This document shows, in pieces, positions 1 to 7,387 of a stretch of DNA of 20,586 nucleotides. Source of the DNA: Auxenochlorella pyrenoidosa (taxonomy: Eukaryota > Chlorophyta > Trebouxiophyceae > Chlorellales > Chlorellaceae); the NCBI GenBank assembly GCA_001430745.1, contig KQ482066.1, positions 1,696,749-1,717,334 of the forward strand, in the 5' to 3' direction. A program made the position numbers and the translations under genes. Below the pieces are notes generated by a model, which was given only the letters and a program-made list of their open reading frames with translations, did not search any database and was not told the origin of the DNA. Position 1 is the first letter of the stretch. Each line of letters opens with the position of its first letter.

Positions 1-462
1 CGCGCTGTGAGTTGGTGGGTGGGTGGGTACGGCGGGTAAAGCTACGCGGGGTGGGTTGGGGCACGAGGGTGGGCATGAGGGTGGGGCACCTGTCCTGCAG
101 GGAGCTGCGGCGGTCGGGGCAGGGCGTAATGCACGGGAATGCTGGGCGGTCAGCACCCAAGGTGTGGTCTGGAGATGGTGTTGTTTGCGAGTGCAGGCGG
201 GCCGCGGCGGGGTTTGATGGAGCACGCCCCCTTCTGCTCTGGCTGCTGGGCTGCTGAAGATGCGACGCTGTGCGCCGGCCCCTGTCTGCGCACTCCGCCC
301 TCAACCCCCACCCCCACCCCCAACCGAAGCAACCGCCCTGGCTTGCTCTCCTGCCTGCAACCCGTGCTGCTCTGCCATGCCAGCCGGAAGCCGGATTGCT
401 GCCTGCCGGCATGCCGTGACTTGCCCTCCTTCCCCTTCCTGCTCCCTTCTCATTGCCGGCAG
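1..462 (+). other. probable intron of the ABHD17-like gene (no upstream exon seen)
   Basis: The first recognisable exon of the hydrolase opens at 463 after an AG at 461-462 with a pyrimidine-rich lead-in, so the sequence before it is best read as intron. A GTGAGT donor-like hexamer sits at 7-12. An exon ending at 6 would give Leu where the family has Gly before Tyr-Gly, so that exon is not accepted. The left end is G-rich, with GGG runs at 17-19, 21-23, 25-27 and 34-36. I see no convincing coding sequence here on either strand. Confidence 0.5.
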
Positions 463-2205
463 GTACGGCTGCAGCAGCGGCGCCCCCGCGGCGTCGCAGA
501 CGCTCTCAGACATCGCCGCAGCCTTCTCCTTCCTCACGCAGCAGCTGGGCAAGCAGCAGCAGGACACGGTCCTGTATGGGCAGTCGGGTGAGCAGCAGCT
601 GGGCAAGCGCACGCGAGACGTCGTGCTGCACAGTTCAGGGCAGTCGGGTGCGACGCACGGGCGCAAGGGCTGGATGGCGCTTGCCAGGCTGGTCGAGCTG
701 CGAGCACAACGCGTTGGCTGTATTGCTGCTTTCTGTTGTCCCCACTGGCATCCACAGTCGGGTTGGGCACCACCTGCCAGGATTACTGACAAACTACCAA
801 CTGCATCAAACTTTTTTCTGGCTGGCCCCCGCAGTTGGGTCGGGCCCCACCTGCCACCTGGCGGCACAGCTGCCGCAACTTGGAGGGGTGGTGCTGCACG
901 CGCCCTTCCTGTCGGGTGCGGCGAAGCCCTGCTGGCCGCCCCACCAGGGGGTAGGCCTGCCTTGGAAGGTTCCGCCTGCACAGCGCAGCACGGCACAGTA
1001 CAGCAGGCGCAGCGCAGCATCGTGCAATGTGGGCCAGCCCCGCGCGGGCTCCTGCATGGAAATGTGCTGCCGACCCCCGCTGCGGACTGCTGCATCCCCT
1101 CCCACCACAGCCCACCCCATTCGCCCCTGCACATCAACCACACCCGCCCCGCGCAGGCATGCGGGTGCTGAACCCCGGCTGGCGGCGCTGGCCCGCCGCC
1201 CTGGACATCTTCCCAAACCACAAGCTGGCGCCGCGGATCCAGTGCCCGGTGCTGGTCATGCACGTGAGACAGCCGCTTGCAGGTTTCTTCCTGAACAGCC
1301 TTTTGACTCTCTTATTTTCGCTGTCCAAAGCGTTAGGCATGCACGTGAGCCGCGTGCAGGTTCTGCTGCCGTGCACAGCTCTGTTCCTGTCTTTTCTTCC
1401 GGCTGAAATTCGGCCGGGCTTAGCGGTCTCAGCTGGTATGGAAGTGCTGCAGCTGTCTGGAAAGCCCCCCCTGCCCGCCCCTCTCAGGGCCTGCAAGATG
1501 AGGTGATCGACGTGTCGCACGGCAAGCAGGTGCGAGCAGCTAGCGTGCGCTTGCTTGGCGAGGCTTGCTGGGGCCGCCGGGCCATGCCAGCAAGGCGCAG
1601 CGTGCACGCCGTGCACAGCCTCTACCCCAATCGCCTGTCAGCCCGCATCCAGCGCCCTGCGCCCCAGCGCGGCTTGCAGACCCGGCAGGCCGGGCGCCCT
1701 CCCTCTGCTCCGTGAAGCAAAGCTGACGAGGCGCTGACTACCGCTAGCCTTGCCTGTCTCGCCTTGCCTGCCTCGCCTTGCTTGCAGCTGGCGGCGCTGT
1801 GCAAGCGGCCCAGCGAGCCCTTCTGGGCGCCTCGGAGGGGCCACCAAGACCTGGAGGCCGCCACAGGTGGGCCCCGCCCTGCCCTGCATCCCTGCGCCCT
1901 TTCTCCTGGCGTGCGCCGTCGCGGGCAGCGCAGCACTGGCCCTGCACTGCAGTGCACGCCAGCCGCTGGCAGGCCCCCTCGAGGGCTGCTTGGCACCTTC
2001 GTCGGGCCAAGGGGCCAGGTTGGTGCTGCCTGCGTGCCAGTCACTGGACAGCTCGTGTCAAAAGTGTTTTGACACGCAGACTGAAGGCAGGTGGCCCTGG
2101 CCTGCCTTGCCTGCAGAGTACATCCCGCGGCTGCGCCACTTCCTGGTGGAGTGCTGGGGAGAAGAGTACCGACAGCACCTGCGGGCCGGGGGCATCTCCG
2201 TCTAA
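463..2205 (+). CDS. ABHD17-like alpha/beta hydrolase (acyl-protein thioesterase type), 5' partial
   Basis: Six exons: 463-587, 835-915, 1157-1263, 1488-1529, 1788-1866 and 2117-2205 (TAA). They encode the last 173 or so residues. The product opens at the YGCSSG motif, has the nucleophile elbow YGQSVGSGPT (Ser next to the exon 1/2 junction), then VVLHAPFLSGMRVLNP, PVLVMHGLQDEVIDVSHGKQ (acid Asp) and GHQDLEA (catalytic His), and ends with EYIPRLRHFLVECW. The Ser-Asp-His order and these motifs match ABHD17 proteins, which in animals remove palmitate from membrane-bound proteins; that activity is inferred here from the family. The N-terminal part, including the oxyanion region, is outside the window. 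All introns are GT-AG. Exon 4 is only 42 nt. Introns 1 and 3 carry copies of their own exon borders. A relative of the S33 peptidase-like hydrolases is the alternative, but the SHGKQ motif favours ABHD17. Confidence 0.88.
538..650 (+). repeat. imperfect tandem duplication of exon 1 end plus its 5' splice site (ABHD17-like gene)
   Basis: The segment starting GCAGCAGCTGGGCAAGC at 538 recurs at 592, and the segment ending GGGCAGTCGGGTG at 590 recurs ending at 650. The first copy carries the donor used in the model (intron starts at 588, GTGAGC). The second has an equivalent donor at 648 (GTGCGA), exactly 60 nt downstream and in the same phase. At protein level QQLGKQQQDTVLYGQSG is echoed by QQLGKRTRDVVLHSSGQSG. 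Using the second donor would add 20 residues and still rebuild a GQSVG elbow, but only the first gives family-like spacing. Confidence 0.85.
755..859 (+). repeat. duplicated 3' splice site region of exon 2 (ABHD17-like gene)
   Basis: The real acceptor and exon start at 832-856 has a near copy at 755-779, matching at 22 of 25 positions by eye. The decoy would encode VGLGTTCQ where the real exon encodes VGSGPTCH. The spacing is 77 nt, not a multiple of three, so use of the decoy acceptor would shift the frame. Confidence 0.8.
1258..1365 (+). repeat. duplicated exon 3 end and 5' splice site (ABHD17-like gene)
   Basis: CATGCACGTGAG at 1258-1269 recurs exactly at 1338-1349. After a 4-nt gap both copies continue with CCGC.TGCAGGTT. 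The real donor starts at 1264 and the copy at 1345, 81 nt apart and in frame. The intervening sequence is open, so the second donor would insert 27 residues. Confidence 0.75.
1747..1787 (+). repeat. three tandem 14-nt units forming the pyrimidine tract of intron 4 (ABHD17-like gene)
   Basis: Three variants of a CGCCTTGCCTGCCT unit run directly into the acceptor CAG at 1785-1787. The tract supplies the polypyrimidine stretch for exon 5. It is probably slippage-derived. Confidence 0.7.
2054..2076 (+). repeat. perfect inverted repeat, 10-bp arms with 3-nt loop, inside an intron
   Basis: CGTGTCAAAA and TTTTGACACG flank the loop GTG. The palindrome lies in intron 5 of the ABHD17-like gene, 40 nt before the acceptor at 2116. 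In RNA it would form a stable small hairpin close to the branch-point zone. It also resembles an operator-like palindrome, but its intronic place argues against a promoter role. Confidence 0.85.
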
Positions 2206-2800
2206 ATCAAACCACCTCAACACGGCAGAGAAGCCGGGGCACATGATGTTAGCAGCAGAATTCTCAGGATTTGGGTCCCACTTATGATCACGCCAGGCCA
2301 GCCGGCAACAGGCCTGCGGACGCAGCGGCTGGAAGGGCAGCGCCTTGAACCAGCAGCAGCCGCCTGCCACAGAGCCTCCCGGTCTGCTCCTGCCGCACAG
2401 CCAACGCTTCCCTGCTTTGTGGTGGTGGAACGTGTCTCAGATGCCCTGCAATGTACATGCATGGCTCGCTGCTCTATCCCTTCCTTCTTTACTCTCCCTC
2501 ACATGCAAATGCGCATTCACGCACAGCAACAGCTGAGGTCTCGTGCAGGGGGTGACGCCAGCCTGGCGAGCTCTGGCCAGAAGCTGTCTTGCTGCCCCAG
2601 CGCTGCTGGCAAGCGCGTCTCACCCTTTCTGCCTGCCCATCTGCTGCAGCTTTGCCGCACTTGATTGGGGCTGTGGCGCTTCTGTGGCTTAATTCTCTCG
2701 TTTCTTGGCGTCTTGGAGCAACCTTGTCAGCGAGGGAGGGCTCCTCAGTGCACGGCACTGCACTCCTTCTCGCCGCCTAGGCAGCCTGTCTTGGCATCTT
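2206..2800. other. intergenic: 3' flank of ABHD17-like gene and 5' flank of START-like gene
   Basis: About 595 nt without a convincing gene. Short open frames on both strands show no family motif. No TGTAA polyadenylation-type signal is present on the + strand. The right part is a CT-rich stretch that could hold the leader and promoter of the next gene, but no clear TATA-like or repeated element was seen. Confidence 0.6.
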
Positions 2801-5613
2801 ATGAGCTCTAAAATGATGCGCGCAAGCTCGCTGGAGCAGCCCAGCTCGGCGCCACGCCCGGGCGCTGCAGCCGCCGCCGCTGCGCCCGCCGCCGCCCCGC
2901 TGCGCCGCCTGCCCTCTGGCGGCGGCGGCCCGCCCCTGCGCCAGTTCTCCCTCCATCGTGCCGGCAGCGCCAGCGGTTGCGCTGGGGCACCGTTCCCGAA
3001 GCAGCGCTCGCCTGCCAGCCGCAGCAATAGCAGAGCCTCCTGCAGCAGTGGCGCTGCAGCTGCCAGGTGCTCGCGCACCCCATCGGCCGCCCTGCCGCCC
3101 GATCGCTGGGCGCGGCGGCACGTGCGGATCAGCCACCACACCCGACCCGGCTTCATGTGCAGCCTGTCTGCAGAGGCGCGCCTGCCGCTGCCGGCCGCGG
3201 CGCTGTTTGAGCTCCTCACCCACCCGGAAGCCGAGGGTGGGTGTTGTGCCGAGCCAGGTGCATACCGGTGGCACGCCAGCACCAGTCCAGGATGAATTTG
3301 GCTTTGATAAGGCATGCTGCCCGGGTCCCTCGGTTGTTACCATGTTGTGAGAAGCGCCTCTTGTGTATGCTCTTTGGTGCACCGATTCCCGCTGGCGCCC
3401 CCAGGCCTCTCGCACACACTGCGCCCTCACCCCTGCTGCAATTTGCATGGTGGCTGGCCAGGGACAGCCAGCAAGGGCTGCCCACCCCTAGCCAGTTTCC
3501 TCTACCCCCGCCCACGGGCGTACTCTTTCTTTCTTTCTTTCCCGCTGCAGCCGTGCTGCGCTCGCTGGGGCGCTGCACCCGGCGGCACGTGCTCTGGGAG
3601 GATGGCGCCAGGCTGGCGGCAGAGGTGGAGCAGGAAACTGGTGAGAGGGTCGGGGAGGATGGCGCCAGGCTGGCGGCAGAGGTGGAGCAGGAGACTGGTG
3701 AGAGGGTCGGGGAGGATGGCGCCAGGCTGGCGGCAGAGGTGGAGCAGGAGACTGATGAGAGGGTCGGGGAGGATGGCGCCAGGCTGGCGGCAGAGGCGCG
3801 GCAGGAGACTGGTGAGCTCAGAGGGTCTGGCAGAGCACACAGCTAGGCGCAGCGGCCGCTCCCTTTGGATTCAATGCCCCTGCTTGTTCAGAGGAGCCGC
3901 CTTGCCGGCAGCTGCACCGGACCCCTGCCCCCACCAGCCTTCGCTTTCTTCTCCCGCCCCCTTTTGCCAGCCTGCCGGTTCCTGTGGTTCAGTGGCTGCG
4001 TCAGGACGCCGTTGGTGGTGGAGCAGGATGCAGCGGCGCGCACCATGACCTTCCGGCTGGCCCCAGGGCCCAGCAGTCAGGGCGACAGAGGCAGCGGCGG
4101 GAGTGACTGCGGAGAGGCCGGGAACAGCGGCAGCGGCGGCGGCGGCAGCAGCAGCAACGAGGGCGGCGGCAGCGGCAGCGGTGTAGCCAGCGCCAGCAGT
4201 GGGGCAGTGTGCGGGCACCTGACGGCCATGGAGGGCTCCTGGGAGGTGGTGCCAGGCAAGCGCTGGGTGGCGCAGCACAGCCCTTATGCACTTCTGTATT
4301 TGGCAGACGTGGTGGCGTCCCAAGGCGCTGCCCTAAGCCAAAGGGCATGTTCAACCCATCGCGTAGCCTGCCGTGCCTCTTCACCTCCCTGGGCCCTGCT
4401 GCCGCCGGCACGCCATTCAAGGATGCAATATTGAATGCAAAACTGAATGCAACACTTCACTGCCTGCGGTGCCTCCTTTTGCCCCCCCGCAGCCGGTCCC
4501 CGCGCCTGCCTGCTGCGGGTGCGGCAGTCCGTGCAGCCGCGCGGCCTGCCTCCGCTGCTGGCTCCCGCCATGGCGCGCTTCGTGACAGGGCAGGTGCGGC
4601 TGAAGCCTGCAGACGAGAGCAAGCCTAGCGTTGCCTGTGCGCACCATGCCGACCCCTTTCACTCGGGCAGGCTGCGCAGCAGCCCATGCATGAGCCTGCT
4701 GCCCGGCTGGTGTGCTGCACACCCTGCTCGCGGCGCCTCCAACCGCGGGCCATCCCCGCCCAGCCGCATAGCTGGAGGGCCTCCCTGCACCTGTTGTTGA
4801 GTTTTCTACGTTGGGCAGGGGACCAGAGCTGCCGCTGCCCCTCGGCAGCAGCACGGCCCGCTGCCAACGCACCCGACCTCGATCCAACCGCCCTGGCCGC
4901 ACCCCCCTGCCTGCCCAGCACAGGCGCGGCGCAACTTTGAGGACATATACCATGAGGCGCTGCGCATCCGTGCCGGCAGGCCCACCCTGGACCTGCCCAG
5001 CCTCCTGGCCAGCCGGCCCCTCGGCCACACCGCTGGAGCAGCACCAGAAGGGGCTGGCATGGACGCAGGGGCCGGCGGCGCTGAGCAGTTCACGCTGCGC
5101 ACGCTGCGCGTTGCGACCACGGCATCACAGCCCGCTAGCCCCTTCCCAGCCGCTGGTGGCGCCACAGACGGCGGCAGCAGCTGCCGCGCAGACGCCAGTG
5201 CCGGCAGCTGCGAAGTTGGCAGCCCTTTTGCAGCCTGGAGCCACCGCGGCTTCGACAGCCGCCCGCCAGCGGGCCTGGTTGCGACTAGCGCAGCCGGCTG
5301 GCCAACCTCTCACCCGCTGTCCCTGCTGCGCCTGCTGAGCAGCAGCAGCAGCAGCAGCAGCACAGCACGCAGCAACAGCTTCAGCCCTGGTGGCGGCTTC
5401 GGAGACCAGAAGCTGGGATCAGACGGCACCAGAGCATCCCCATCCTCCCTGCTGGCGCTTCAAGCTGCCCCAACGACCCCCGCCGCGCGCACCAAGCCCC
5501 GCAGCAGCGCAGCTGCTGGTCGCTCTTCAAGCCCCTGGCTGCTGCCTGCGGCGGCGGCGGTGTGGCTGCTCGTGCTGGCAGTGCAGCTGCTGGCGGCTGC
5601 GGCGCTGCGCTGA
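2801..5613 (+). CDS. START-like (SRPBCC, COQ10/polyketide cyclase type) protein with C-terminal membrane anchor
   Basis: Five exons: 2801-3236, 3551-3640, 3971-4255, 4493-4593 and 4924-5613, giving about 533 residues. Residues 1-105 are an Ala/Ser/Pro-rich leader. The START-like fold begins around HVRISHHTRPGFMCSLSAEA and shows the usual order: LPLPAAALFELLTHPE, VLRSLGRCTRRHVLWED, EVEQE, RFLWFSG, TPLVVEQDAAARTMTFRL, then MEGSWEVVPAGPRACLLRVRQSVQP and FEDIYHEALRIRAGRPTL. A Gly/Ser-rich insert of about 45 residues interrupts the fold. The tail is Ser-rich, with a run of eight Ser, and ends in a hydrophobic helix (PWLLPAAAAVWLLVLAVQLL), implying a tail anchor. Members of this superfamily bind lipids or quinones; the ligand here is unknown. 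Start: the first in-frame ATG (2801; ATGs at 2813 and 2816 also possible). Intron 3 needs a GC donor at 4256. Exon 2 may end at 3640, 3697 or 3811 because of the 57-bp repeat. Confidence 0.8.
3598..3817 (+). repeat. 57-bp tandem repeat, about 3.9 copies, spanning the exon 2 donor of the START-like gene
   Basis: Units start at 3598, 3655, 3712 and 3769 and each encodes EDGARLAAEVEQETGERVG with small changes. Each unit carries the same ACTG|GTGAG donor context at 3641, 3698, 3755 and 3812. The third has lost GT (now GATGAG). Because 57 is 19 codons, the three intact donors are phase-equivalent, and isoforms would differ by 19 or 57 residues. Confidence 0.95.
5338..5361 (+). repeat. (AGC)8 microsatellite coding for eight serines
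   Basis: Eight perfect AGC triplets lie in the last exon of the START-like gene, within a disordered Ser-rich segment before the membrane anchor. Length variation among strains would be tolerated because it keeps the frame. Confidence 0.9.
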
Positions 5614-6025
5614 GGGCTTCCTGGATTGTACCTATGTGGCTGCTCTCTGCCAGAGGGGCGCAGCACGCCGACAGATGCGCTTGTGCTGTTTCCCAGCCAG
5701 AAATGCATGAATCGACACCAGCCCCATCCCTGCATCGGTCTCTCCACATGAGCTTTACACAAAAAAAAATGAATGAAATGTCCAGCTTGAAAGCAATTGT
5801 TGATACGCATGGACAAGCTCTAATCACGCTAGAAAGATGCAGGTGTGTGAGTCCATTTCAGAGGAAGGAAGGAACCGTATGCTGCACCATGTTTGCAATG
5901 AGAGCAGGCATGGATTCCAGCGAGCGGCGCACCAATCGTCCGCTTGAAGCGCGCTGTCAGCAGCGGTGGGCAGCTGTTGCATGGCGGCAGGTCTGCCCGT
6001 TTGCCGTTGCCGGGCCGCTGGCAAG
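5614..6025. other. convergent 3' flanks of the START-like gene (+) and the small membrane protein gene (-)
   Basis: 412 nt between two stop codons facing each other. The stretch is less GC-rich than its neighbours and contains a run of nine A at 5761-5769. No gene was recognised on either strand. Confidence 0.6.
5755..5759 (-). promoter_or_regulatory. possible polyadenylation signal (TGTAA) for the minus-strand gene
   Basis: The minus strand reads TGTAA here, just after a T-rich run, about 270 nt past the stop codon of the minus-strand gene. TGTAA is the polyadenylation element known from Chlamydomonas and relatives. It is absent from the 3' flanks of the plus-strand genes in this window, so this may be chance. 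Confidence 0.3.
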
Positions 6026-7073
6026 CTACTTGAAAGAAGACGAGGAATGCAGCCTGGCAAGGTGAGCTGCGGCAGCCGGGGCCTTGAACAGTGGGGCCAG
6101 GCTCATAGCGGTGTCGAACACCATGGCCCAGCACAGCAGGGCCACGCCGGGGGCTGCGGGGTGCGGAAGGGAGCAGAGGGTTGGGGAGTCGGCATGCCGC
6201 GAGCGCACGCTGCTGCGCTGTGCATGCTGTGGGGTGCCCATTTGCCAATTGTGGCCTGCTTCCAGCACCCAGCTGCTGTTGCTGGTACTGCTGGTACTGC
6301 TGCTTCCCATGCGCCGCTAGTTCTCTGCCCTGAACCGCTGCCCCCCACCCCCGGCCCCACCCCAACCCCTACCCATCGCCTGACCCATCGCAGTCACTCA
6401 GGTCTGCGGGCTGCTTCAGGCTGGGTTAGCAAGCCAGCCAGCCTGCTGCCACCCTCCCCCCCCGCCCGCACTTTGCCATCGCCACTCAAACCCCACCCCG
6501 CCCAGCTCTCACCCGCTGCCCAGGCCACGATAAAAGCAGCCATCAGCCAGCCATCATGGGCCAGGGTCTCTGATGCCCACTGGGGCAGGGGCATTGCGGG
6601 ACCGGTCGAGCGCTTGCCGCCGCCGCCACCGCCACCCTGCTGGGTGCTGCTGCCGCCCTTCCCATCCTGATGGCCGCTTCCCTGGGAGCCGCCCTCTGGA
6701 GGGCCGCCGGCCTGGGGGGGTGCCATGGAGGAGCCCTGCCCCTCTGCAGCGGGATCAAGGGGTGGCGGCGGGATCAGTCATGATTTCATCATTGATGCGC
6801 ACCTGGCCAGAAATCTCCCGCGCATGCTCTGGCGTGCGCCGTGCACGCCCGCTCCCCTGCCACCCTCTGCAGCAGGAGGGCGCATCTCTCACCCTCATGG
6901 CGCAGCCGGCGGGCTCCTCCAGCCAGCAGGGAGGTCCCCAGCAGGGCAGGCTGGTCCAGCTGCACAGAGGGCAGCTGGCCAGACGCGGCTGTCACCGCCG
7001 GCAACGCAGTGCATGCCACGGCGGCGATCAGCAGCAGCGCTGGGCGCACTGCAACGCGCATTGCTCCATTCAT
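6026..7073 (-). CDS. unrecognised small protein: signal peptide, Gly/Ser linker, C-terminal membrane hairpin
   Basis: Proposed exons on the minus strand: 7073-6893 (or to 6803), 6743-6513 and 6153-6026 (TAG), giving about 179 or 209 residues. The N-terminus MNGAMRVAVRPALLLIAAVA is a hydrophobic signal sequence followed by CTALPAVTAASGQ, with a plausible cleavage site. The middle is Gly/Ser/Gln-rich, including a run of Gly. The C-terminal part, HDGWLMAAFIVAWAAAPGVALLCWAMVFDTAMSLAPLF, is strongly hydrophobic and would cross the membrane once or as a hairpin, leaving a short tail LARLHSSSSFK. Both candidate first donors (GTGAGA at 6892, GTGCGC at 6802) are in the same phase, so isoforms are possible. 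I recognise no family. The hydrophobic pattern continues across the exon 2/3 junction in the correct phase, which is the main support. It is divergently arranged with the ferric reductase gene. Confidence 0.55.
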
Positions 7074-7387
7074 TGACGATTGGAAATGATCGTTGCGTGA
7101 AACTCCGATAGATGAGGCAGCAGAGATGGGCGAAAGGGTCCGTGCAGGCGTGTGCCCCGCTCGAGGGCTTTAGCGGCGCGTGCTGGCCGCGCGCACACTC
7201 AGATCCGGGGGCAAATTTGTCGTTACGCCCATCACAGATGACGGGAGCGGGCCGGGCACACGCGCCGGAAGCCGGCACACGCCAGCGCATGCTGCAGTGA
7301 CTTATAACCCATCTAGCTGGCTAATCATGCGAATGCAGCATTTTGCACACTCGGTGTCTCGCTTCCCCGCCCGGCCCTGCATTCACC
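7074..7387. promoter_or_regulatory. shared divergent promoter region (small membrane protein / ferric reductase)
   Basis: 314 nt separate the two start codons. A TATA-like TTATAA lies at 7302-7307, about 80 nt before the reductase ATG. A CCAAT sequence on the minus strand (ATTGG at 7080-7084) is only a few bases from the other start, probably too close to act as a promoter box. The reductase start context is CACCATGCC. I could not identify a defined iron-response element. Confidence 0.4.

Noticed and set aside
1..12. Possible exon end at 6 with a GTGAGT donor for the ABHD17-like gene
   Set aside because: Joining it to 463 would put Leu where the family has an invariant-looking Gly, and only six bases are visible.
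301..1263. Open frame of 320 codons on the minus strand opposite the ABHD17-like gene
   Set aside because: It runs through both exons and introns of a well-supported gene and shows no family motif.
6741..6870. Minus-strand acceptor at 6867-6869, similar to the accepted one at 6744-6746, as another splice-site duplication
   Set aside because: The similarity (CTGCAGAGGG with GCAGGG nearby) is short and G-rich. Using it with the first donor would give an intron of about 25 nt, too short. It was left out of the main list of cases.
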